Source: Shewanella donghaensis (lineage in GTDB: Bacteria > Pseudomonadota > Gammaproteobacteria > Enterobacterales > Shewanellaceae). From it: a stretch of 64,000 nucleotides of DNA. The translations under genes were made by a program, and so were the position numbers. The DNA lies in NCBI RefSeq assembly GCF_007567505.1, contig NZ_CP041783.1, forward strand, positions 3,038,001 to 3,102,000, in the 5' to 3' direction. Of the stretch, positions 35,881 through 44,019 are shown one piece after another (position 1 is the first letter of the stretch; each line of letters begins with the position of its first letter). The notes below the pieces were generated by a model. The model saw only the letters and a program-made list of their open reading frames with translations, had not been told where the DNA came from and did not search any database.

Positions 35881-36202
35881 TAATGAGGGGCTCTCCTAAT
35901 AAACAGGGCTACATTTGTTATCATGCTAAATGACATGTAAATTAACAGGCATTATTTTATACTTTTTTATAAAAATTACCTAAATAAATATAACCTGTTC
36001 TAACTCCAAGTAAAGCAAGGATAACCTACAGCAAAACAGTGTATAAAATGACTAAATTTGATTATATTAGCAATTCAGATCACAGCATTAACGGCTTAAG
36101 ATTGACAGTTTTTGAACCCTTAACTAACTTAAGGCATAATTAATAATCTCACTATGCACTTCTTAATTCTCACTATTTAAGATCATAACCTTGGAGTTGA
36201 CC
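35881..36202. other. Intergenic region between the HD-GYP gene and menF
   Basis: 322 bp, AT-rich, no supported gene. TTGACA at 36103-36108 with TAACTT 17 bp later is a modest sigma-70-like promoter for menF. No riboswitch or strong dyad seen. Confidence 0.45.
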
Positions 36203-37561
36203 TTGTCTGGCCACATTTTTTTTGAGCACTTTAACGAGTTAATCAAAAAGCTACATGCGATGAAATTGGCACACGCCAATGAGCCTGTGGTACAAATTTC
36301 TGTGGAAGCCAAATCAATTCCATTACTTTCTTGGCTAGGTGCGCAAACTCAATACCCTCGTATATATTGGCATGGTCGTGATAAACAAGAAGAAGTAGCA
36401 GCAGTAGGTGCTTGTAAAGACTTTAAACAAGAACAGGAAATCGATGACGAATTGCTATCATCTATTTATCAATCCCAACGCGGAAAAAGCAGCAATCAAG
36501 ATATTCGTTATTACGGCGGAGTCGCATTTGATCGAACTGTTGAGTGCTGGCCTGATTTTGGACGCACACGCTTTGTACTGCCAAGAATAGAACTACGTCG
36601 TCATGGCAATATTGTCAGAATATTGGTTAATCTCAGTTTTGAGAATACATCTGTGGTTGAGGAATGCGATGCTGCGATTGAGGCAATCAATCAGTTAAAA
36701 CCAGCTAAACCATTATCTCCACCCAATAAACTACCGCTAATGGGACGCAGTGATTTACCCACTTATCAGCGCTGGAAAGAACTCGTTGAACAAGTTACTC
36801 ACCCTAAATTTAATGCTGCCACTCCGAAAGTGGTGTTGTCTCGTCAAACTCAATTAGAAATAAATGATGTCGTTGACCCTTGGACAGTATTAGCCTGCTG
36901 GCAAGGACGTAACCCCAATAGTTTTCAATTTGGGTTTCAATTTAGTCCTGAACGCACCTTTATTTCCTGTTCTCCTGAGCGATTGTATTTGCGCCGTCAA
37001 AAAGAGCTATTTACAGAAGCGCTCGCAGGGACAACTGTCCGTGGTTTAAATCAGGAAGAAGATGACTTTTTAGCAAATCAATTACTTGAAGATGCTAAAA
37101 ACAGTAATGAAAACCAATTAGTTAGACAGCAAATTGTCGATGTGTTAACGCCACTAAGTCATTACGTCGGTGCTGATGAGTCCGCTAAGATTTTTAAATT
37201 AACCCATATACAACATTTACATCGCTCGATTCGGGCGGAGCTAAAAGCCGGGGTCAATGACTTTCAATTACTACAAGGTTTACACCCAACGCCAGCGGTA
37301 GGTGGGTTACCTAGAGAGTCGGCTCTGAATTTTATTCGTCAACGTGAAGGCTATAATCGTGGTTGGTATGCTGGAGCCTGTGGCTACTTAAATAAGTATG
37401 AGAGTGAGTTTTCGGTGGCTATTCGAAGTGCACTCATTGAACCTGGGCGTATTAACCTCTTTGCTGGAGCGGGCATTGTTGCTGGTTCAGATCCTCTTGA
37501 AGAATGGCAAGAATTAGAAAATAAACTCACCACTATTTTATCTATTCTGGTTGAACTCTAA
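36203..37561 (+). CDS. menF: Isochorismate synthase MenF
   Basis: About 452 residues of the chorismate-utilising family. The C-terminal catalytic domain has AGTTVRG, FKLTHIQHLHRSIRAEL, HPTPAVGGLPRESAL and YNRGWYAGACGYL, typical of isochorismate synthases. It converts chorismate to isochorismate, the first step to menaquinone, the quinone of anaerobic respiration in Shewanella. No ATG is available near the conserved N-terminus; I choose the TTG at 36203 because GGAG lies 6 bp before it, though a TTG at 36191 is also in frame. The other men genes are not in the window. Confidence 0.9.
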   Translation: MSGHIFFEHFNELIKKLHAMKLAHANEPVVQISVEAKSIPLLSWLGAQTQYPRIYWHGRDKQEEVAAVGACKDFKQEQEIDDELLSSIYQSQRGKSSNQDIRYYGGVAFDRTVECWPDFGRTRFVLPRIELRRHGNIVRILVNLSFENTSVVEECDAAIEAINQLKPAKPLSPPNKLPLMGRSDLPTYQRWKELVEQVTHPKFNAATPKVVLSRQTQLEINDVVDPWTVLACWQGRNPNSFQFGFQFSPERTFISCSPERLYLRRQKELFTEALAGTTVRGLNQEEDDFLANQLLEDAKNSNENQLVRQQIVDVLTPLSHYVGADESAKIFKLTHIQHLHRSIRAELKAGVNDFQLLQGLHPTPAVGGLPRESALNFIRQREGYNRGWYAGACGYLNKYESEFSVAIRSALIEPGRINLFAGAGIVAGSDPLEEWQELENKLTTILSILVEL

Positions 37562-37693
37562 GTTTAAGTTTAAGTCTAACGCTGACTTCTACATCCTCGA
37601 TGTTTCCTGCTTGAAAAATAAAATAACATCAATTAATCACCCAAGCACAATCCATTTTTAGTCACATTTATCTTAATTGAACACTCTTGCTAG

Positions 37694-37721
37694 TTGCATC
37701 TTATTTTTTGCTCACTATAAT
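37694..37721 (+). promoter_or_regulatory. Sigma-70-type promoter for yhhQ
   Basis: TTGCAT and a perfect TATAAT 16 bp apart, about 100 bp upstream of the preQ1-type aptamer. Confidence 0.55.
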
Positions 37722-37830
37722 GCGTCCTCCTTGGCGTAACTGACGCAGTTCAATAAATAGATTGAACCAGCAATGGCTACAATATAAGTCAGCTAGAATA
37801 ATATAACCGAACACGCCAAGTACATTCATA

Positions 37831-37869
37831 TACGGGTTCCCTCACCCCGTCTAACCCAATAAAAAAGGC
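37831..37869 (+). ncRNA. preQ1-I type riboswitch
   Basis: ACGGG (37832-37836) pairs with CCCGT (37846-37850) around the loop TTCCCTCAC; an A-rich tail AATAAAAAAGG follows. This is the compact preQ1-I layout: stem, C-rich loop, A-rich tail, and a GG that pairs back to CC in the loop to make an H-type pseudoknot. That GG is also the core of the ribosome-binding site, 7 bp before the ATG, so ligand binding would block translation. The gene controlled, a queuosine-precursor transporter, is an expected target. Confidence 0.82.
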
Positions 37870-37875
37870 CACAAT

Positions 37876-38541
37876 ATGTTAATGCTATCTCAGGCGCAAT
37901 GTCGCCGAGCGCTGATGTTTTTAGTCAGTTTTCACATCATTATTATTTGCGCGAGTAATTACTTAGTGCAACTCCCTTTCCAAATTTTTGGTTATCACAC
38001 CACTTGGGGTGCTTTTAGCTTTCCATTTGTGTATCTAGCTACCGATCTCACCGTTAGAATATTTGGCCAACAAGCTGCCCGTAGTATCATTTTTAAAGCT
38101 ATGCTACCTGCTCTTGTCATCTCTTATGTCATGGGAGTTGTCTTTCACCAAGGACTTTTCCAAGGAGCTGAATCACTTACCGAATGGAATCAGTTTGTGT
38201 TCCGTATTGCATTTGCCAGCTTTGTGGCTTATTTGATCGGCCAATTAATGGATATTACTGTTTTTGCAAAAATGCGAAAGGCTAAGGCGTGGTGGATAGC
38301 ACCTGCAGCTTCTACTTTATTTGGTAATTTAGTCGATACGATCGTGTTCTTCAGTGTGGCCTTTTATGCATCTTCAGACGAATTTATGGCAGCTCACTGG
38401 CCTGAAATTGCTACAGTAGATTATGCCTTTAAACTCATTGTGAGTTTAGGTCTGTTTCTTCCTGCTTACGGTGTACTGCTGAAAATATTGACTGATAGAT
38501 TAGTCAGTACTGAATCGCAAAAGACCTCTGAAGCAGTTTGA
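37876..38541 (+). CDS. yhhQ: Queuosine precursor transporter YhhQ
   Basis: A 221-residue membrane protein with six helices and the family block FPFVYLATDLTVRIFG. YhhQ imports preQ0/preQ1 for tRNA queuosine. A preQ1-type riboswitch overlaps its ribosome-binding site. ATG at 37876 chosen from that leader; an ATG two codons later is possible. Confidence 0.93.
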   Translation: MLMLSQAQCRRALMFLVSFHIIIICASNYLVQLPFQIFGYHTTWGAFSFPFVYLATDLTVRIFGQQAARSIIFKAMLPALVISYVMGVVFHQGLFQGAESLTEWNQFVFRIAFASFVAYLIGQLMDITVFAKMRKAKAWWIAPAASTLFGNLVDTIVFFSVAFYASSDEFMAAHWPEIATVDYAFKLIVSLGLFLPAYGVLLKILTDRLVSTESQKTSEAV

Positions 38542-38713
38542 TAGTAGCGATATCATCATAATCCCTGCCGATCTTTGTCATAATGTTGAAACAACGCCGC
38601 ACAACAACTGGTACGATGAGTTATAATGCTGCGGTATTTTTACTGTATCTATCTTTATTTCAGGAAGGCCTGTTATTCAAAGTGATACGGCCAGACCAAA
38701 AGTAATTGCTATC

Positions 38714-39172
38714 ATGCTAAATATCCAAATTGTCGCTCACACAGAACTCACCTCTGATGTCGCAAATAAAATTGCCTTAATAAGCTCACGCATCCATGAA
38801 CTCGATCGCGCACAAACAATCGAATCATTGCAAGATAGAATAGGCAATAACCCTTGTTTACTGCTTATCGCATACGTTGAAGGTGAATTAGCTGGATTTA
38901 AAATAGGTTATCAACTGAACGATGACTGTTTTTACAGCTGGCTTGGTGGTGTGGATGCTGACTTTAGAAAATTAGGATTAGCTCAATCAATGCTAGAGCA
39001 TCAAGAGAAGTGGGCCACAGGTCAAGGATATCTGCGTCTTGAAGTTAAAACGCGCAATGAATTTAAAGCAATGCTAAATATGCTTGTAGCAAACCATTAT
39101 CAAATCACAAAAATTGAAACAGCTGCTATAATTTCTCGCAACAAGCTGTTTTTACAAAAAATTATAAATTAA
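38714..39172 (+). CDS. GNAT-family N-acetyltransferase
   Basis: A 152-residue protein with a GNAT core: the acetyl-CoA loop appears in LGGVDADFRKLGLAQSMLEH, where the usual Q/RxxGxG/A is degenerate (FRKLGLA). The substrate is unknown. The ribosome-binding site is poor. It is the last gene before the RyhB region. Confidence 0.82.
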   Translation: MLNIQIVAHTELTSDVANKIALISSRIHELDRAQTIESLQDRIGNNPCLLLIAYVEGELAGFKIGYQLNDDCFYSWLGGVDADFRKLGLAQSMLEHQEKWATGQGYLRLEVKTRNEFKAMLNMLVANHYQITKIETAAIISRNKLFLQKIIN

Positions 39173-39261
39173 AATTTGACCTTGCTCTATACAACATCAG
39201 TGTAATGACAAGGTTAAAACCGTAAAGCCTCTGTAAATTTATAAATAATTTTGCAATCAAC

Positions 39262-39292
39262 TTGCAAATAGAAATGATAATGATTATTATTC
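39262..39292 (+). promoter_or_regulatory. RyhB1 promoter with Fur box
   Basis: TTGCAA and TATTAT 17 bp apart, with ATGATAATGATTATTATTC, an excellent Fur box, lying over the -10 region. Iron-loaded Fur should repress it. Confidence 0.88.
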
Positions 39293-39296
39293 GTTT

Positions 39297-39414
39297 GCGT
39301 TCCAAAGCTCAGTAATCATTAATAGCTTCATCTCCTATTAATCCCCTCTGAGTATGCAAGCACGACATTGCTCACACACTCTTAGTGGCCAGGCTCATCA
39401 CCTGGCTTTTTTTT
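39297..39414 (+). ncRNA. ryhB: RyhB small RNA, copy 1
   Basis: A Fur-controlled transcript of about 118 nt starting near GCGTTCC. It contains AAGCACGACATTGCTCACA (39358-39376), the conserved pairing core of E. coli RyhB, and ends in a GCCAGG/CCTGGC hairpin with eight Ts. RyhB with Hfq represses mRNAs of iron-using proteins under iron starvation. A RyhB gene is known at this chromosomal place in S. oneidensis, before the same sigma-54 histidine kinase. Confidence 0.92.
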
Positions 39415-39725
39415 GCCTTAAATTTATCATTTACCTTCCCACTATCCATCACTCTTCTTCAATTTATCATTGAAACAACTACTGCAACTAAAAGCGGTAA
39501 CATTACTTTAAAAGGCTCACTTTTGATCTGTAATATGTATTGTTGATAGCAAAAGTGAAGGATAACTCTTTATGAAGAATTTTCTGATGAGCTTGCATTC
39601 AGTCTTGATAGAACCTAATGATTATGTTTAAAAAGACACGACCACATAAGGAGTCCCAAACGAGATGTTAAGCAATGTGGCGTTGTAAATGGTTTGTAAA
39701 CAGTAACAGAAAAGGAATATTAAAC

Positions 39726-39755
39726 TTGCAAACGATAATGAGAATGATTACTATT
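39726..39755 (+). promoter_or_regulatory. RyhB2 promoter with Fur box
   Basis: TTGCAA and TACTAT 17 bp apart with GATAATGAGAATGATTACTA over the spacer and -10, a good Fur box that differs from copy 1 at several positions. Confidence 0.85.
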
Positions 39756-39760
39756 TATGT

Positions 39761-39889
39761 GCGTTCCAAAACTCAGTAATCATTAATAGCTTCATCTCCT
39801 ATTAATCCCCTCTGAGTATGCAAGCACGACATTGCTCACACACTCCTAGTAGTCATCTAGTGGCCAGGCTCATCACCTGGCTTTTTTTT
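39761..39889 (+). ncRNA. ryhB: RyhB small RNA, copy 2
   Basis: About 129 nt, nearly identical to copy 1 (one substitution in the first 60 nt, the core unchanged) except for an 11-bp insertion giving CTAGTAGTCATCTAGTG before the terminator. Same GCCAGG/CCTGGC hairpin and T8 tract. Confidence 0.9.
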
Positions 39890-39920
39890 GCCCGAATTTT
39901 CATCACTCTATAACTCAATT

Positions 39921-39988
39921 CAAGCACGACATTGTTCATACTCTCCTAGTAGTCATCTAGTGTCCAGACTCATCACCTGACTTTTTTT
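39921..39988 (+). ncRNA. RyhB-like core unit 3 (no own promoter seen)
   Basis: Core CAAGCACGACATTGTTCATA, two C-to-T changes from the RyhB core, then a degenerate hairpin (GTCCAG/CTGAC) and T7. Expression would need read-through from RyhB2 or an unseen promoter. Confidence 0.45.
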
Positions 39989-40020
39989 ACCCAAATATTC
40001 ATGCGCTCCATAACTCAATT

Positions 40021-40088
40021 CAAGCACGACATTGTTCACACTCTTCTAGTAGTCATCTAGTGTCCAGGCTCATCACCTGACTTTTTTT
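40021..40088 (+). ncRNA. RyhB-like core unit 4 (no own promoter seen)
   Basis: Core CAAGCACGACATTGTTCACA, one C-to-T change from the RyhB core. The hairpin GTC(C)AGG/CCTGAC with a bulged C followed by T7 looks functional. Confidence 0.45.
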
Positions 40089-40120
40089 ACCCAAATATTC
40101 ATGCGCTCCATAACTCAATT

Positions 40121-40186
40121 CAAGCACGACATTGTTCATACACTTCTAATGATTTAGTAACCAGCCTCATCACCTGACTTTCTGTC
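40121..40186 (+). ncRNA. RyhB-like core unit 5, most decayed
   Basis: The core is kept (CAAGCACGACATTGTTCATA), but the CTAGTAGTC block and the T run are lost. It abuts the stop codon of the convergent histidine kinase gene. Confidence 0.3.
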
Positions 40187-40192
40187 TAAAAC

Positions 40193-42334
40193 TCAGCTTT
40201 GATGATTAACCTCATCCTCCACAGCCCCAAAATGCAGACCATCATAAGGGTTGTTTTCTTGCTCTTCTTTCGCCTTATGATAAACGCCAATAGTAAATAC
40301 TGTTCCCTTACCTAATGTAGACTTCACTTCAATGGTGCCACCAATACGCTTGATAATGCCGTAACTGAGCGATAAGCCTAAACCGGTACCGTCTTTACGG
40401 GTGGTATAAAAAGGATCGAAAATACGGCTTAGACGCTCAGGCTTAATCCCAATACCTTCATCTTCAACTTCCAATTTAACGCCGATGACTTCGCCATTTT
40501 CAATCCAGTCATTGGCTCTTATCCAAATCCGACCTTTGCTTTCAATTGCGTGCGCCGCATTGACAACTAAATTAATTAAAACCTGTAAGATTTGTGGTCG
40601 ATTAACTTGCACAGCGCATTCGGTATTGATCTCTTTAATGAGTTCAACTTCTTGCTTTTGAATCGAATGCCTCACCAGCACCAGCACTTCCTCAATAATC
40701 GACTGTATCTGGTGCATCTCAAGCGGCGCATTAAACTCGCCTGGGCGACTGTACTGTAACAGACTACGAATAATGGTACTGATACGACCTACTTGCTGAA
40801 TAACTAGCTCAATCTCTTCTTCAACCACTGATGCATTGTTGCCCAACTCGTACTTCATTAATTCCATATTGCCAAGAATAACCGCTGTTGGGTTATTAAT
40901 CTCATGGGCGATACCCGCAGTTAATTCCCCCAATGCAGTGAGCTTTTCATTGGTGACTAATTGCTGACGAGTTTCATTTAATAGCGCAACATTTCGCTGT
41001 AACTCTTCGGTTTTGTCTTGCAAGCTTCGTGTACGTTGCTCTACTTTTACCTCAAGTTGTTCGGCCGCTATTTGAATTTGATTATTACGTCGCTGGAGTA
41101 AATCGAGCATGTGATCAAATTGTTCAGCCAGGTTAGACAGCTCGTTATCACGATCTAAACCCAGCTCGCCAATACGTAAGTCACGTCCTGACTGCACAGC
41201 TTTAACCACATGATGAATACGTTCAATGGGTTCAAGTAAGCTGTTAGCGCCGCGATAAACTAAGAAACCTGACACCAACAGCACTAACATTAAGATAGTA
41301 CCGAGTTCGAGAATGTTTAGAATGTAAGTATGAATAAAGGGGGCTTCAGAAAAGCCTGCGTAAATCATCCCTATACGCTTACCTCTGATGTCTTCGAGTG
41401 GAGAGTATCCCGAGATAAACCAATCATTTAATACAAAAGCACGGTCAACCCAAGGGATCCCTTCAACCAATACTTTCTGTCGTACATCTTCAGACACTAG
41501 CGTCCCTAATGCTCTAGGTTCTGTGCCAATGTAGTTGGAAAACAAGTTCATCGGTACATTGGTGCTAATACGGGCATTATCTAAAAAAATGGTGACTGTA
41601 CCAATAGACCGTTCAGGTAAAGTGCCTTTGTCATATACCAAATCACGAATATGATCGACTATAACGGTATCGCGATTAAATAAAATGGCGCCATCAAGAT
41701 ACCAACTAGCATGACCATTTTCATCCAAAATTGGTAATAAACTGCGGCTTAACATACCCCGAGTTTCTTCGAGCTTTTTAGGCTCCTGTGCCCTCAATGT
41801 CGCCGAAATTGGGATTCGAGCCACGCCAGCTAAACTAGGATCTAGTCTGTCTAGGCGTTTTGCTGACAGCACCATTAATCCTGATAATGCTTCCTGGTTT
41901 TGTATTTTAGGCAACATCAGCCGCAAGTCAGGATCTGCAGCAGCTTGTTCAACTTTTATCAGTCTAAGAATATCAAGCTGGAGGATTTGTTTTTGTTGCT
42001 CAAGATAGGCATTAATATCTGCTAACTGCGCTTTATTGCCTTGTTTTATTTCCTTAAACGCATTTTGAAAACCCCATGATTGACTCACATTTAACAACTG
42101 GATTTCTTGTTGCTTTTGCACTTGTTCAAGAGTATTGGTTGCTACAGTTAAATCCGCTTTCACTTTCATGAACAATTGCTTACCGGTATAACTGATATTC
42201 CAGTAAATCGTAATAAAAACTAAACTGATTAGGGTCAGTAAAATGGGCAGCAAGGTCAAAATTAAAATGCGATAACGCACCTTGGCCTGCATCTGCTGCC
42301 AACTTACTCCAAACATTTGTCGAAAGACTGACAC
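40193..42334 (-). CDS. Membrane sensor histidine kinase of a sigma-54 two-component system
   Basis: A 713-residue kinase: membrane helix (residues 20-46), a large periplasmic Cache-type sensor domain (about 47-345), a second helix (about 350-372), HAMP linker, coiled coil, then a HisKA domain with phospho-acceptor His in GIAHEINNPTAVILGNMELM and an HATPase domain (VNAAHAI, DEGIGIKPERLSRIFDPFYT, GTGLGLSLSYGI). Encoded 2 bp after its NtrC-type partner. The adjacent sigma-54 promoter of the tup/mob operon suggests it controls molybdenum/tungsten uptake; the signal is unknown. Confidence 0.93.
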   Translation of the reverse strand: MSVFRQMFGVSWQQMQAKVRYRILILTLLPILLTLISLVFITIYWNISYTGKQLFMKVKADLTVATNTLEQVQKQQEIQLLNVSQSWGFQNAFKEIKQGNKAQLADINAYLEQQKQILQLDILRLIKVEQAAADPDLRLMLPKIQNQEALSGLMVLSAKRLDRLDPSLAGVARIPISATLRAQEPKKLEETRGMLSRSLLPILDENGHASWYLDGAILFNRDTVIVDHIRDLVYDKGTLPERSIGTVTIFLDNARISTNVPMNLFSNYIGTEPRALGTLVSEDVRQKVLVEGIPWVDRAFVLNDWFISGYSPLEDIRGKRIGMIYAGFSEAPFIHTYILNILELGTILMLVLLVSGFLVYRGANSLLEPIERIHHVVKAVQSGRDLRIGELGLDRDNELSNLAEQFDHMLDLLQRRNNQIQIAAEQLEVKVEQRTRSLQDKTEELQRNVALLNETRQQLVTNEKLTALGELTAGIAHEINNPTAVILGNMELMKYELGNNASVVEEEIELVIQQVGRISTIIRSLLQYSRPGEFNAPLEMHQIQSIIEEVLVLVRHSIQKQEVELIKEINTECAVQVNRPQILQVLINLVVNAAHAIESKGRIWIRANDWIENGEVIGVKLEVEDEGIGIKPERLSRIFDPFYTTRKDGTGLGLSLSYGIIKRIGGTIEVKSTLGKGTVFTIGVYHKAKEEQENNPYDGLHFGAVEDEVNHQS

Positions 42335-42336
42335 AA

Positions 42337-43719
42337 TTAATCTTCCTTATTCGGTTCAGAATCAAACCATTCTTTATATTTACGATCTAAGGTCTTACGC
42401 GACACACCTAAGTCCCTAGCTGCTGCAGATTTATTACCACTGTTAGCATCCACAACACTCATTACATGCTGCTTTTCTACTTCTTTCAATGGCCAGCTTA
42501 ATGGATAACCTGACTGAGTAATAACCTCTGGTACTATAGATTTTTTCCAATATTCCGCCGGAGGCTTGCCGAGTAAAATACAGCGTTCAATCATATTACG
42601 TAGTTCACGAATATTCCCCGGCCATTCATGTTGTTGCAGCACTTGTAAGTCTTCATGGCTCCAAACCACTTCCTTAACTCCTAGCTCACGAGCCAATTGC
42701 CAAGTAAAGTGATGGGTGAGTTCAATCACATCTTCAGGGCGAGTTCGTAATGGTGGGATTAAAATATTAAGCACATTTAGGCGATAATATAAGTCACTTC
42801 TGAAATTCCCCGAGGCCACTTCATCTGATAATAAACGGTTTGTCGCTGCAACCACGCGGACATCAATGGCGACCTCTTTTTCACTGCCTACAGGTCTAAT
42901 CGATTTTTGCTCGAGCACCCGCAATAGTGCAGTTTGCATTTTCATTGGCATTTCACCAATTTCATCTAAGAAGATGGTTCCGCCAGTAGCAAAGTGAAAT
43001 AAACCTTCACGTGCGCCCTTTGCGCCCGTAAATGCCCCTGCTGTGTGTCCAAATAGCTCACTGCCTAATAACTCTGGAGCAATGGCGCCACAGTTAACCG
43101 GAACAAACGGCCCAGTTCGGCCACTAAGTTGGTGAAGTTGCCTGGCCACCAGCTCTTTACCTGTGCCTGATTCACCTTCAATCAATACCACTGCGTTTGT
43201 TGGGGCAACACGTTCAATAACTTGTTTAACTTCCAACATCGAATCACTGTTGCCAATCATAGTGGTTGAGTGACCACTTGAAAGCTCACGGCGCAGCATA
43301 AAGTTTTCACGCTTTAATAAACGTCTTTCGATGCAGCGATCAACCGATGTCATCATTTGCTCTAAATGAAACGGCTTCATAATGAAATCCGAAGCCCCTG
43401 CTCTGAGCGCTTTAATGGCGACATCCATATCGGCATAACCCGTCATAAAGATAATATCTGAACGACGCTCCTGCTCATTAAGTGCTTCATGCCATTCGAT
43501 ACCAGAGCGATCAGGTAGGCGAATATCGACAATAAGTAAATCAAAATGACCTCGGCTACGAAGTTTTTCAGCCTCTGCAATAGTTGAAGCGGTTTCCACT
43601 AAAGCGAACTTCTTGGACAAAGCTTTCCGAAGGAAACTACGCATTCCGGGTTCATCGTCCACAATCAATACCGAAACAGCAGTAGGTAACGGTTTAGTGT
43701 TGGGTTCATTAGCGTTCAT
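42337..43719 (-). CDS. NtrC-family sigma-54 response regulator
   Basis: A 460-residue protein: receiver domain with the phospho-acceptor Asp in LLIVDIRLPDRSG (around residue 65), AAA+ domain with GESGTGKELVAR, the sigma-54 loop GAFTGA and GGTIFLDEIGEM, and a Fis-type HTH (KSAAARDLGVSRKTLDRKYK). It is divergent from tupA, where a -24/-12 promoter and two upstream repeats lie between the two genes, so the tup/mob/moa operon is its most likely target. Confidence 0.93.
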   Translation of the reverse strand: MNANEPNTKPLPTAVSVLIVDDEPGMRSFLRKALSKKFALVETASTIAEAEKLRSRGHFDLLIVDIRLPDRSGIEWHEALNEQERRSDIIFMTGYADMDVAIKALRAGASDFIMKPFHLEQMMTSVDRCIERRLLKRENFMLRRELSSGHSTTMIGNSDSMLEVKQVIERVAPTNAVVLIEGESGTGKELVARQLHQLSGRTGPFVPVNCGAIAPELLGSELFGHTAGAFTGAKGAREGLFHFATGGTIFLDEIGEMPMKMQTALLRVLEQKSIRPVGSEKEVAIDVRVVAATNRLLSDEVASGNFRSDLYYRLNVLNILIPPLRTRPEDVIELTHHFTWQLARELGVKEVVWSHEDLQVLQQHEWPGNIRELRNMIERCILLGKPPAEYWKKSIVPEVITQSGYPLSWPLKEVEKQHVMSVVDANSGNKSAAARDLGVSRKTLDRKYKEWFDSEPNKED

Positions 43720-43783
43720 AAGGCTTCCACTTTGGACATTTTGACTACATTTAAGGTTATCGTATCACTAAAAACTGATAGAA

Positions 43784-43830
43784 GGGTCAGTTTGCCCTAC
43801 AGATTTAGCGCTCTGGGACAATATGTCTTA
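43784..43830. promoter_or_regulatory. Two upstream activator-type repeats of the tup operon
   Basis: GGGTCAGTTTGCCCTA (43784-43799) and GGGACAATATGTCTTA (43815-43830) agree at 11 of 16 positions and are 31 bp apart, three helical turns. They lie 75-120 bp upstream of the sigma-54 promoter, where NtrC-type dimers bind. Confidence 0.6.
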
Positions 43831-43903
43831 AAAACCATAATTTGGCATGAGATGTAGATCACAGTTTTAATTTTTGCCGTGAACAACATTTAAAAAGAGC
43901 CTT

Positions 43904-43919
43904 TGGCACACTACTTGCT
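43904..43919 (+). promoter_or_regulatory. Sigma-54 promoter of tupABC-mobA-moeA-moaA
   Basis: TGGCAC-ACTAC-TTGCT, a perfect match to the -24/-12 consensus. Transcription would begin near 43931, giving a leader of about 90 nt before tupA. Confidence 0.9.
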
Positions 43920-44019
43920 TTTACTAAATGTAACGAACACAACAAGGTTCGAGAGATATTTTTTTAAGCCAAAAAATCACAACTGTATTTTTGGCTATTT
44001 TCCATTTCAAGGAGTAAGA

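Larger units (their letters stand above)
39821..40186 (+). repeat. 100-bp tandem array of RyhB core-plus-terminator units
   Basis: The word CAAGCACGAC occurs at 39821 (in RyhB2), 39921, 40021 and 40121, an exact 100-bp period, and the terminator T runs follow the same period at 39882, 39982 and 40082. Units 2 and 3 keep the CTAGTAGTCATCTAGTG block peculiar to RyhB2, so they derive from that copy; the last is more decayed. The RyhB 5' half and the Fur box are not repeated; instead each unit has ATAACTCAATT before the core. Confidence 0.93.

Noticed and set aside
39890..40186. CRISPR array
   Set aside because: The 100-bp units are near-identical throughout, without unique spacers, and the repeated part is a RyhB core with terminator.
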